Assembly: GCA_945957185.1 (NCBI GenBank)
Contig: CAMFKA010000003.1
Span: 1-26,577, forward strand
Source: an uncultured Chlamydiaceae bacterium
GTDB lineage: Bacteria > Chlamydiota > Chlamydiia > Chlamydiales > Parachlamydiaceae
Reading direction: 5' to 3'
Length of the DNA: 26,577 nucleotides
This document shows, piece by piece, positions 1 through 7,482 of this stretch. The position numbers and the translations under genes were made by a program. Each line of letters starts with the position of its first letter. Position 1 is the stretch's first letter. Below the pieces are notes generated by a model, which had not been told where the DNA came from, searched no databases, and saw only the letters and a program-made list of their open reading frames with translations.

Positions 1-752
1 TCTGTGGGATCGTACACGGTAGTGTGAGCATCCAAACTCGAACTAAGAGACTTCAATATGTGCAAAGTCAGTAGATTTTCTGTTTGCTGAGCTGTTAACG
101 ACTTCCCGGCTGCATCTTGAAACAGATATTGATTTTCGTGACTCATCAGACTCTTATTCAACACACCCAAGGTTGCTTTGGGATTGCGATTGACCTCTTG
201 ATTACCGTAGTGGGCTCGCTCCGCTGCCAAAAACTGTAATATCTGATTGCGCTGCCTCTTAAGTAGTTCCTCGTTGCTTTTTGCAAAACCTTTGTTTAAA
301 TCGGGATCCGTCATCTCTTCATTTGGGTCAGCTTTGACATTCAAGCTTTCTTGAAACAGTTTATCACGGTCATCAAACAGCACAATACGATTGACCCGCG
401 CGCGGCTAATTGCCGTTTGGATCACTTTATTGAGCTTTTCATAAATCTCAAAATTGTTTTTTTCGTACTCTTCTAGATAAGTATCGAGCCCGGAAACAGA
501 AGGATTTAAAAATGGCTGCACTTCAACATCAAGGAGATAGGTGCGATCGGGATCGAATTGATCGATGTACACCTTGAGAGATTTACGGATAATTTTAGAA
601 GTGATTTTCTTCTGCTCGACATGCTGACTAAAAATTTGCGTCATAATCTTTTTGACGTCATCTTTTTTGAGAGGGGCAACAGCGTCGCCGGCAACAATCG
701 GTGCACTTAGCAATAGACACGCCAAAATTGAACTTTTAAACCGAAACGCCAT
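1..752 (-). CDS. tsp: Tail-specific (C-terminal processing) protease Tsp/Prc, N-terminal part
   Basis: An open frame of 250 codons runs from an ATG at 752 to the left edge, so the gene is cut by the window and its PDZ and Ser/Lys catalytic domains lie outside. The protein starts with a signal peptide (basic MAFRFK, hydrophobic core, likely cleavage near residue 22). A helical region then carries FDPDRTYLL (about residues 66-74), matching the FDP-R-YFL motif of Prc, and SLDAHTTVYDP just before the edge, matching the DPHT-type motif that precedes the PDZ domain in Tsp/Prc. Family members are periplasmic serine proteases that trim or degrade proteins from their C-termini; the C. trachomatis homologue is CT441. 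The sequence GAGTGAGG lies a few bases upstream of the ATG and fits a ribosome binding site. The gene is divergent from scpA. Family confidence is good, but activity cannot be judged without the catalytic part. Confidence 0.85.
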   Translation of the reverse strand, partial: MAFRFKSSILACLLLSAPIVAGDAVAPLKKDDVKKIMTQIFSQHVEQKKITSKIIRKSLKVYIDQFDPDRTYLLDVEVQPFLNPSVSGLDTYLEEYEKNNFEIYEKLNKVIQTAISRARVNRIVLFDDRDKLFQESLNVKADPNEEMTDPDLNKGFAKSNEELLKRQRNQILQFLAAERAHYGNQEVNRNPKATLGVLNKSLMSHENQYLFQDAAGKSLTAQQTENLLTLHILKSLSSSLDAHTTVYDPT

Positions 753-841
753 AAAACCTCACTCTATTGTAAAGAACCTTACCATCCCATCTTTGAAAAA
801 AAAATCCAATATATTTCAGAATTTTGTATACTCCTGCTTGT

Positions 842-1561
842 ATGAAAGCTTCAGACTCACTCACTTACTCTTTAGACCAGTTTCAAGGTTCGCTCGACCT
901 TCTTTGGCAGTTGATCCAAGAGGGGGAATTGAACATTTTAGATGTGCATATCCAGCAACTTGTCACTCAATTCCTCTCGGGAGAACGCTCCGAAGAGCCT
1001 CTCGATGACGGCAGCGAATTCATCCATTGGGGTGCGCACCTTCTCTACCAAAAAAGCAAAGCTCTTCTACCCGCTTATGAAGATGCTAAAGCGGAAGAGG
1101 AGATCGAAGATCCTTCGTTTGATGTGATCCACAAACTAGTCGAATACTGCCGCTTTAAACAAGCTGCCAGAGGCCTTGTCGAGCTCGAAAGCCACCAACC
1201 GGGCTTTTTCTTTCGCGGCAATGTCGAAGGAGATACTCCAAGGCCGAAACCGTTAGGTGTGGAGCATTTGAGCTTATCCGATTTGGCAGCTCTGTTCCAA
1301 CAGATCACAGCTAAGGCGTCATCGGCTCCAAAGATCATCCAGGAAGAGCCTTGGAAAGTTAGCGATAAGATTACCCTTATTCTAAAACAGCTCAAAAATG
1401 AGCAACAGATCGCCTTTTTCGACCTTTTTGCTGTACGCCTTTGCAAAGAGGAGTTGATTGTCATTTTTCTCGCTGTTTTGGAGCTGATGAAGAGCGGAAA
1501 AATTGTCGTGGTAAAGTTAATAGAAGATGAACAAATTGTGATAAGAGAGAAACATGACTAA
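842..1561 (+). CDS. scpA: Segregation and condensation protein ScpA
   Basis: This 239-residue protein is the kleisin subunit of the SMC-ScpAB complex that compacts and helps segregate the chromosome. Its N-terminus has the family motif FQGSLDLLWQLI (compare FEGPLDLLL-LI in other ScpA), followed by NILDVHI. The C-terminus is a winged-helix-like segment with the usual acidic middle (EDAKAEEEIEDP). The frame is also open from a TTG at 824, but the ATG at 842 puts the FQGSLDLL motif at the usual distance from the start. No Shine-Dalgarno sequence is visible before either start. A TATACT at 827-832 could be a -10 box, which would leave almost no leader, but the -35 is poor. The stop overlaps the scpB start by 8 bases (ATGACTAA), so the two are translationally coupled. 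Confidence 0.93.
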   Translation: MKASDSLTYSLDQFQGSLDLLWQLIQEGELNILDVHIQQLVTQFLSGERSEEPLDDGSEFIHWGAHLLYQKSKALLPAYEDAKAEEEIEDPSFDVIHKLVEYCRFKQAARGLVELESHQPGFFFRGNVEGDTPRPKPLGVEHLSLSDLAALFQQITAKASSAPKIIQEEPWKVSDKITLILKQLKNEQQIAFFDLFAVRLCKEELIVIFLAVLELMKSGKIVVVKLIEDEQIVIREKHD

Positions 1562-2228
1562 AAAAGATTTAAACCTTTTTGATCTAGAATTTACCTCCCC
1601 CCCACCAAAAGAGCAGTATGTTCAATCCACTATTCCGGGAGTGATCGAACGCGCGCAGATGTCTCATGCCTTACGGCAAAAAACACAAGAATCCCGCGCC
1701 CAGGTAAAGCGGATTATTGAAGCACTCTTATTTTCTTCTCCCGATCCTCTGAGCTTTACGAAGCTGCGGGAAATTTTAGAGTCGGCGCATCCTCTTAAGC
1801 CTAGACAACTTAGAGACATTGTTTTGGAGCTGCAATTCGATTATTTGTCCCAAAAACGCGCCTATCGATTAGAAGAAATTCCCGAAGGGTTCATGCTACG
1901 CACATGCGAAGAGTTTTGCCCATATTTAGATCAACTGTTCCGCAACAAGCGAAGCGAGAGGCTCTCTCAAGCTGCCGCAGAAGTTTTAGCCATTATTGCC
2001 TATAAACAACCCATCACCCGCCCCCAAATCGAAGCCATCCGCGGCGTTGACAGCTCGGGGACAGTGCAAAACTTACTCGATCGTGAACTCATCGAGATCA
2101 CCGGAAGATTAGAAGCTCCTGGTCGCCCCTCATTACTAGGTGTCACTCAAAAGTTTTTAGCTCATTTTGGGTTAAAAGAGCGTAGTGAACTCCCTCCCAT
2201 AGAAGAACTAATGCTCGCAAAATTATAA
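1554..2228 (+). CDS. scpB: Segregation and condensation protein ScpB
   Basis: This 224-residue protein is the second, tandem winged-helix subunit of SMC-ScpAB. After an N-terminal extension of about 50 residues come the typical first winged helix (IIEALLFSSPDPLSFTKL) and the second (EVLAIIAYKQPITRPQIEAI-GVDS), then GRPSLLGVTQKFLAHFGL, all standard ScpB motifs. The start lies inside the end of scpA. The extension is longer than in many ScpB proteins and is encoded partly by a C7 run around 1597-1603, where DNA polymerase could slip, although this may be incidental. No hairpin terminator is visible after the stop; an AT-rich leader for the next gene follows. Confidence 0.94.
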   Translation: MTKKDLNLFDLEFTSPPPKEQYVQSTIPGVIERAQMSHALRQKTQESRAQVKRIIEALLFSSPDPLSFTKLREILESAHPLKPRQLRDIVLELQFDYLSQKRAYRLEEIPEGFMLRTCEEFCPYLDQLFRNKRSERLSQAAAEVLAIIAYKQPITRPQIEAIRGVDSSGTVQNLLDRELIEITGRLEAPGRPSLLGVTQKFLAHFGLKERSELPPIEELMLAKL

Positions 2229-2244
2229 TTTCTTTACCTCCCTC

Positions 2245-2274
2245 TTGATAATTAATTAACAATTAAATTAAAAT
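2245..2274 (+). promoter_or_regulatory. Candidate sigma70-type promoter for the helical unknown
   Basis: TTGATA (2245-2250), an 18-base AT-rich spacer and TAAAAT (2269-2274) resemble a housekeeping promoter upstream of the gene at 2315. A TATAAT at 2295-2300 is too close to the ATG to be the main -10 unless the transcript is almost leaderless. In DNA this AT-rich, chance matches are common. Confidence 0.35.
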
Positions 2275-2314
2275 ATTATTAGGTAGTGATTTAATATAAT
2301 TAACGAGGTTCTTT

Positions 2315-3766
2315 ATGAGCAGAACTGATTTTAACTTAAATCGTGATCTCACAAGACTGAAAGCTCTTTCTGAGGGTCTAGAGAAACTTGCAGAAATTCC
2401 CAGAGCTCCCGCCGCGAATCACCTCCACCTTTTCAAGCAAAAAACAACACCCGGCGGCACGCAAGAATTTAAAGTTCGCGAATATAAAACGAGGCTTTCA
2501 AAACACTGGGCAATTTTTAAGAGTATATTTAATCCAAAGAAGAAATTTTATACAGTTACTGCAGCGAAACAACAGCTGAGTAGATTGGTGCAAACTGAAG
2601 TAACGAACCTTGCAAAGACATTAAAAGCCGCGAAAGATACTCATGGGTCGTTATCACTAGATGGCGTTGCGAGTGTTCTTATCGACGTTAAGCTCAAAAA
2701 CCAAAATTCAACATTGGTAAATAAAATCGATGTAGTCAAAAACGAAACGGAAGGATACCTCTTCAACATTGGATCAAAACTCCGTGCTTTAGGGCTTAAC
2801 CGTAAAGAATTTAACGTTAAAAATGTAGAAATTTGCGATTTATTGAGCCAATACGAAAGAATCGCCACCGTTACCGAACAGTTAACTAACGAATTTGAAC
2901 AAATATCTGAAAATGCGAAATCGATCTCAACTGAAGAAAACATCAACGCTCTCGAAACACGATACTCTTTATCTCGAAAAGAATTAAGGGAATTAAATAA
3001 AAAGAGATTACAATCTGGGCGTGCAATCTCTCTACAAGACTGCAACCAACTGCATACTAGTATTCTTAATCTCAAAGATAAAATGAAATCTGATTACGAG
3101 ACCAGAAAAGCTGTTTTAAAAGCTAAGCTTATAGACGGCTTAAACAAAATCGTCCCTATCAACGATGAGTTGAAACCTACACCAACAATGTTTATCAGAT
3201 TACGAAGAAAATATGACAAAATGTCCTCTGATGAAAAAACACTCGTAAGAGAAGAGATCAAGGAAAAATTAATCGCCATCAGAACACAGCTAAACACCAA
3301 AATTAAAAAAGCTACCAACGTAAGGGAGATCATACGACTCATTCGTCTTGTAAACAAACTTAAAGAGTATTCAGAGATATCAACGGTTCATACGATTTCA
3401 CTCGTAGAAAATCGTCTGGAGGCATTTAAGAAACCTTTTGACGATGAATTAGAAATGTGCAAACAAAGCGTAGAGAACGCAAATTACCTTCATAACACAG
3501 TACCAACAAAACTTTTAGATATGATCGATAAAAAACAAGCGGATGAGAAATATTTGAAAAAAGCGTTGGACGGCATGACGGAAATGCAAAAAACCGCTAG
3601 CGACGAGAGGAAAACCAAAATCGATGCTGGAGTAACATTAATAGCCCAAATTCAAACAGCAATCAACAATTACAATGAAACAGTTCCTGGGATTGAGGCT
3701 GCTCTAAAGGCTCTGCATTCTGTTTTGTCAGGTGTCAGCAGGGCTGCCACATCCCAAGAGGGATAG
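2315..3766 (+). CDS. Unrecognised all-helical, coiled-coil-rich protein
   Basis: I do not recognise this 483-residue protein. It has no signal peptide and no convincing membrane segment. It is very rich in Lys, Glu, Asn and Leu and looks helical throughout, with heptad-like stretches at roughly residues 155-260 and 290-440. A short aromatic/basic patch (HWAIFKSIFNPKKKFY) lies near residues 65-80. A GAGG at 2305-2308 is a good ribosome binding site for the ATG. The coding sequence is clearly more AT-rich than scpB before it or rpoD and murA later, which suggests recent acquisition or relaxed, lineage-specific evolution. Large soluble helical proteins of no known family are common among type III effectors and inclusion proteins of chlamydiae, but nothing here proves secretion. 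Its stop codon directly abuts the stop of the convergent PAS gene. Confidence 0.8.
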   Translation: MSRTDFNLNRDLTRLKALSEGLEKLAEIPRAPAANHLHLFKQKTTPGGTQEFKVREYKTRLSKHWAIFKSIFNPKKKFYTVTAAKQQLSRLVQTEVTNLAKTLKAAKDTHGSLSLDGVASVLIDVKLKNQNSTLVNKIDVVKNETEGYLFNIGSKLRALGLNRKEFNVKNVEICDLLSQYERIATVTEQLTNEFEQISENAKSISTEENINALETRYSLSRKELRELNKKRLQSGRAISLQDCNQLHTSILNLKDKMKSDYETRKAVLKAKLIDGLNKIVPINDELKPTPTMFIRLRRKYDKMSSDEKTLVREEIKEKLIAIRTQLNTKIKKATNVREIIRLIRLVNKLKEYSEISTVHTISLVENRLEAFKKPFDDELEMCKQSVENANYLHNTVPTKLLDMIDKKQADEKYLKKALDGMTEMQKTASDERKTKIDAGVTLIAQIQTAINNYNETVPGIEAALKALHSVLSGVSRAATSQEG

Positions 3767-4963
3767 CTACATTTTGTAGAGAACGAGAATGACAGTGTTT
3801 CTAAATACACCCGTGGGGACTAATCCTATTTCACCATGGAATTCGCAGTCGGCTCCATTTTTCCCTTTCAGTCTTAACTCAAGAGGGAAATGATTTTTAA
3901 AGCTCGTCTGTTGCAGCATCTGCTCCCACTCCAACAGCGAGGGAGAGATAATTTCATTGAAATTCATCAAAAATTTGTCTGCAGTCCACCCTGTAAACTC
4001 TTTGACGAAATCGTTAACAAAAAGTGGCCTGTGTTCCTTTTGAGAGTAGATCAAAATCATGCCGCCTGTTTCGCTGCTCAAGCTTTCACACAGGCGACGC
4101 AAGTCGAAGGCAAAATGATCGGAAGGAAGATCTCTAAGCCTTGTTCCTGAAGATGTGTTGTAGTAGCTAGCTCCGGTGATTTTCTGAGCAATATCGATGC
4201 ATCTTTGGAGGAGCTTGTGAGCGTCTGTTCCATCGGCAACTTTCTTGGTTAAGACAACCTCTTCAAGCTGCGAAACGTGAGGCAACGTGTTGTAAACCCC
4301 TTCGGAATGACTCATGCTGGGGTGTTGAATCACCTTTGAAGAGCCCCCCCCTCCGGCGCTGACGAGCATCCCTTCGTAAGATTCCACTTGGACAAGAGCT
4401 TTGATTTCGTAACTGAGGTCATGAACTTTGGAGTCAAGCTGCAAGATGTGCTGCTGCTTTTTATCGAGCATTTCGCGCTGCTCTTGAATGGTAATTTGAT
4501 ATTCATTCAGGAGAACACGATTTTGCTCCATTAAAAGCGTTGTATCGTGCTTGTAAATAGCATGCTCTTTTTGGGTGGCTTCTAAGCCGGAACGAAGCAC
4601 TTCACGATCTGCTTCAAAAAAGTCAAGCCGCTCCTGAAGGTCTTCGATTGCGGACTCTAATTGAGAAGTCAGCAATTCCGCTTCGGCCGCTTTTTTCTCC
4701 GCAATCTCAATCTGTTGATTGTCAACAGGTTGCACAACATTTTCTACCACTTCGACCGTCACATGACGATGACGCAAAAATTGAAGGTAGACAACGCAGG
4801 TTCCTGCAGCAGAAATAATTAAACCTAAAGGGAAAATGCTCCAAGGAGAGTGCCATTCGATGGCCCAAACAGCAAAAAACGAGAGAAAAATAAGGGGAAT
4901 CACATACCCTGCAAAAACAATCGAAATCAATCTGTGGTTATGTTTAAGAGGGTTTTGTTGCAT
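3767..4963 (-). CDS. Membrane-anchored coiled-coil protein with C-terminal PAS domain
   Basis: The protein has 398 residues. Two N-terminal hydrophobic segments (about 12-34 and 42-62) form a hairpin anchor. A long predicted coiled coil follows (about 83-190, Glu/Gln/Leu-rich), then a flexible linker with four glycines (204-207). The last 110 residues look like a PAS sensor fold (GGMILIYSQKEHRPLFVNDF, GWTADKF, FPLELRLKGKNGADCEFHGEI). No kinase, cyclase, phosphodiesterase or DNA-binding domain follows, so it may sense a ligand or redox state and signal through protein contacts, or be a structural inner-membrane protein. A strong GAGGAGGAG ribosome site at 4970-4977 supports the ATG at 4963. 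The four glycine codons contain a run of eight Gs, a possible slippage site. The specific function is unknown. Confidence 0.8.
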   Translation of the reverse strand: MQQNPLKHNHRLISIVFAGYVIPLIFLSFFAVWAIEWHSPWSIFPLGLIISAAGTCVVYLQFLRHRHVTVEVVENVVQPVDNQQIEIAEKKAAEAELLTSQLESAIEDLQERLDFFEADREVLRSGLEATQKEHAIYKHDTTLLMEQNRVLLNEYQITIQEQREMLDKKQQHILQLDSKVHDLSYEIKALVQVESYEGMLVSAGGGGSSKVIQHPSMSHSEGVYNTLPHVSQLEEVVLTKKVADGTDAHKLLQRCIDIAQKITGASYYNTSSGTRLRDLPSDHFAFDLRRLCESLSSETGGMILIYSQKEHRPLFVNDFVKEFTGWTADKFLMNFNEIISPSLLEWEQMLQQTSFKNHFPLELRLKGKNGADCEFHGEIGLVPTGVFRNTVILVLYKM

Positions 4964-5017
4964 CCCGACTCCTCCTCAATCGGTATTAAAAACATCACTA
5001 TACATAATTCAGATTTA

Positions 5018-5023
5018 ATTATA
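5018..5023 (-). promoter_or_regulatory. Candidate -10 box (TATAAT) for the PAS-protein gene
   Basis: A perfect TATAAT on the minus strand lies about 55 bases upstream of the ATG at 4963. No good -35 is visible at 16-18 bases; the sequence there runs into the edge of the inverted-repeat element, so the element may supply or replace upstream promoter sequence. Confidence 0.3.
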
Positions 5024-5038
5024 CAGAGCGAATAGCGT

Positions 5039-5247
5039 TGTTGCATAAATCACCACTGAGCCAGTGAGATCACAGAGAGGGTATGAGATAGGGAGAGTTA
5101 AATATTCGACACACAAATGAGCATTTAATTTTAATAAATAAAAAATCTCAAAGCCTGAATGCGGATAGAGCGATTTTTATAGGATGACTCTCATATTCCA
5201 CATAAATCCTCAGTGATCTCACCGGCTCAGTGGTGATTTACGCAACA
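5039..5247. mobile_element. MITE-like non-coding element with 35-bp terminal inverted repeats
   Basis: Bases 5039-5073 and 5213-5247 are inverted repeats of 35 bases with only two mismatches. The arms start TGTTGCATAAATCACC on the left and, as reverse complement, TGTTGCGTAAATCACC on the right. They bound an AT-rich core of about 139 bases with no open frame of useful length. Similar TGTTGC-TAAAT ends occur on some IS5-type insertion sequences, so a deletion derivative moved by a transposase encoded elsewhere is plausible; this family link is from memory. No clear target-site duplication is visible. The element fills the space between the dinG stop and the PAS-gene promoter. As RNA it would fold into a very long hairpin and could end transcription from dinG. 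Confidence 0.6.
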
Positions 5248-5262
5248 TGTCTTATACTTAAC

Positions 5263-7482
5263 TTAACGAGAAGAGCGATAGGTGCGTCGATAAAACTCGG
5301 TCATTTGTTTTAGGATGGACTCAGACTTCACAAAGGCCTCTTGACAGGGAGGAAGACTTTTTAGAAACAATTTTCCATAGTTTTTATTAATTAATCGTCC
5401 ATCTAAACAGATGACACATCCTCTGTCGCTTTTGTTTCTTATCAAGCGTCCAAACCCCTGACGAAATTTGACGATGGCATTGGGGAGGGCGTACTCGCGG
5501 AATGGATCTCCGCCTCGAGATTGGATTGCCTCTGTTCGCGCTTGTATGATCGGTTCGGAAGGGACTTTGAAAGGGAGTTTCACAATGATAACGCAGCGAA
5601 GAGCGTCTCCTGCGATGTCAACGCCTTCCCAAAAGGTGTCCGTTCCAAAAAGAACCGAGCGGTCTGTGTTTTTAAATTTCTCCAACAGCACTTGACGGCT
5701 TTCTTGTCCATGTTTTAAGACGGTAAAACGCTGCTCCTGCAGTTTGGATTCCAACTGTTGATGACACTCCTGCAGGGCCTGAAAAGAGGTAAAAAGCACA
5801 AAAGCATTTCCCCTACATGTCTGAATGAGTTCCAAAATTTTATCCGCAGCGACAGCGGAAAAATCGGCGTCCTGAGGAGATGGAAGATCGGTCGGGACTG
5901 CAAAGAGAACTTGCTTAGAGTAATCAAAGGGGGATTCGTAGATGGACTCCCGAACAGTAGTTTCAGGAAGCAGCTCCGGGATGATCCCAAGCGACTGTTT
6001 CAGATACTGAAAGTTGTTGTTTTGGGTCAATGTTGCACTGCAGAGGACAACAGTTTTGAAAGGGCTGAACAATGTTTTTGCTAACGATTTAGCGATATCG
6101 AGTTCAGCATTGACCAAAGTTGTATTGGTGATCGTTTTATAACGTTGACTTTCGATCCACTGCACTCGGTTGGCGTTGTCGATATCTTTGTGGAATGACT
6201 GAAGGGCTTCTGCAGCTTCAAAAAGCCTTGACGACATCGCTGTAAGCTCGAAGCGCACCGTTTTTGTTTTCTCATTCAGTTTTTCATCATCGAGGCATTT
6301 CAAATCATTTTCAAGGCCTTTGATAGCTTGCGAAAAGCGAAATATTTCATCCACAAGCTTGTGGGAAGGCTCCTCCACCATGGACTTCCAACTATTGTGA
6401 GAGCGATGCGAAGGTAGGATTCGCAATTTATTTTCTTTTACAGGAGATTCCCCTTCTATTTCGCTGCGCTGAGAGGATGCCAAAAAGTGATCAAAATCCA
6501 TGTATGTTTGGTGGACATGTTCTTGCAGCTGTTTTCGCATAATCGGGAGATCGTGCATCAATCTTCGCGATAGGGACTGACAATGCTCCGGAAGGGACTT
6601 GGAATAGTGCATGTGGAATTGATCGCGAAGATACGTCAGCTTTCCCACTGCTTTTACACCTTTTTCGGAGCCGATACGGGTCAAAATTTTAAAAAGATTG
6701 ATTTTACTGACTTTTGTAGCGAAGTATTCTGTGGCGATCTCTTCGATGTGGTGAGCTTCATCCAGAATTACCCCTGTGTAATGGGGGAGAATTGCAGCGT
6801 CATCGTAATTGTCATCTTGAGCACGACGTTGTATGTCAGCAAAAAGCAGATGGTGATTTGCTATGAGTATTTGCGCTGTTGCTGCTTCTTCACGTGCTTT
6901 AAAAAAGTGGCAATTTTTGTAAAATTCACATCTTTGATTGGTACATGTATCGTTTTCAGCACACACTTTCTCCCAAGTGGAAGGGTGAAGAACAAATGGT
7001 AACGAACTTCTGGAGCCATCTGTAGTGACTTTTGCCCACGCTTCGATTTTGTCGAGTTCTAGCGCTTCGTTTTCGTGGAGCCCTAAAACCTCATGTTGGC
7101 TGTCAACTAGTTTACGAAGGCAAAGGTAATTACTCATTCCTTTTACAATGACAGCTTTGATCTCTGTGCCGATGATTTTAGCGACAAGGGGGATATCTTT
7201 TAGAAGGAGCTGCTCTTGTAAGGCTATGGTTTTTGTGGAAACGACAGTGCGCTCGCCTGTGACTTTTGCCCATAATACTGCAGGGATGAGGTAAGCGAGA
7301 CTTTTTCCGGTCCCGGTGCCCGCCTCAATGAGAGAAATTCCCTTTTCATTATAGGCTTTAAGGACATCCTTCACCATCTCTTGCTGTTGAGGCCGAGCCT
7401 CAAAACCATGAAGGAGCCTCGCTAAAGGTCCTTCAGGTCCAAGAAGATCAATGACCCTCTTTTCGTCGAGTTTATTCTCCAT
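5263..7482 (-). CDS. dinG: DinG/YoaA-type (XPD-like) superfamily 2 DNA helicase with Fe-S cluster
   Basis: This 739-residue ATP-dependent 5'-3' DNA helicase belongs to the family that handles R-loops, D-loops and blocked forks. Walker A is EAGTGTGKS (53-61) and Walker B is DEAH (241-244). Four cysteines at 121 (NYLCLRKL), 180, 185 and 191 match the spacing of the DinG 4Fe-4S ligands. Helicase domain 2 motifs are FWEGVDIAG and FRQGFGRLIR. There is no N-terminal exonuclease domain, unlike the DinG of many Firmicutes. The ATG lies inside the end of rpoD (11-base overlap), so the gene is read as the second gene of the rpoD transcript. The name dinG follows the family; YoaA is equally possible. 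Confidence 0.92.
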   Translation of the reverse strand: MENKLDEKRVIDLLGPEGPLARLLHGFEARPQQQEMVKDVLKAYNEKGISLIEAGTGTGKSLAYLIPAVLWAKVTGERTVVSTKTIALQEQLLLKDIPLVAKIIGTEIKAVIVKGMSNYLCLRKLVDSQHEVLGLHENEALELDKIEAWAKVTTDGSRSSLPFVLHPSTWEKVCAENDTCTNQRCEFYKNCHFFKAREEAATAQILIANHHLLFADIQRRAQDDNYDDAAILPHYTGVILDEAHHIEEIATEYFATKVSKINLFKILTRIGSEKGVKAVGKLTYLRDQFHMHYSKSLPEHCQSLSRRLMHDLPIMRKQLQEHVHQTYMDFDHFLASSQRSEIEGESPVKENKLRILPSHRSHNSWKSMVEEPSHKLVDEIFRFSQAIKGLENDLKCLDDEKLNEKTKTVRFELTAMSSRLFEAAEALQSFHKDIDNANRVQWIESQRYKTITNTTLVNAELDIAKSLAKTLFSPFKTVVLCSATLTQNNNFQYLKQSLGIIPELLPETTVRESIYESPFDYSKQVLFAVPTDLPSPQDADFSAVAADKILELIQTCRGNAFVLFTSFQALQECHQQLESKLQEQRFTVLKHGQESRQVLLEKFKNTDRSVLFGTDTFWEGVDIAGDALRCVIIVKLPFKVPSEPIIQARTEAIQSRGGDPFREYALPNAIVKFRQGFGRLIRNKSDRGCVICLDGRLINKNYGKLFLKSLPPCQEAFVKSESILKQMTEFYRRTYRSSR

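Noticed and set aside
824..841. Upstream TTG start for scpA
   Set aside because: It lies outside the conserved family N-terminus, has no ribosome site, and an ATG follows six codons later.
1597..1603. C7 tract in scpB as a phase-variation site
   Set aside because: It is short, and frameshifts would kill a core chromosome-maintenance gene; probably incidental.
6583..7002. 139-codon plus-strand frame within dinG
   Set aside because: It lies wholly antisense to conserved helicase motifs and looks like a shadow frame with no ribosome site or recognisable domain.
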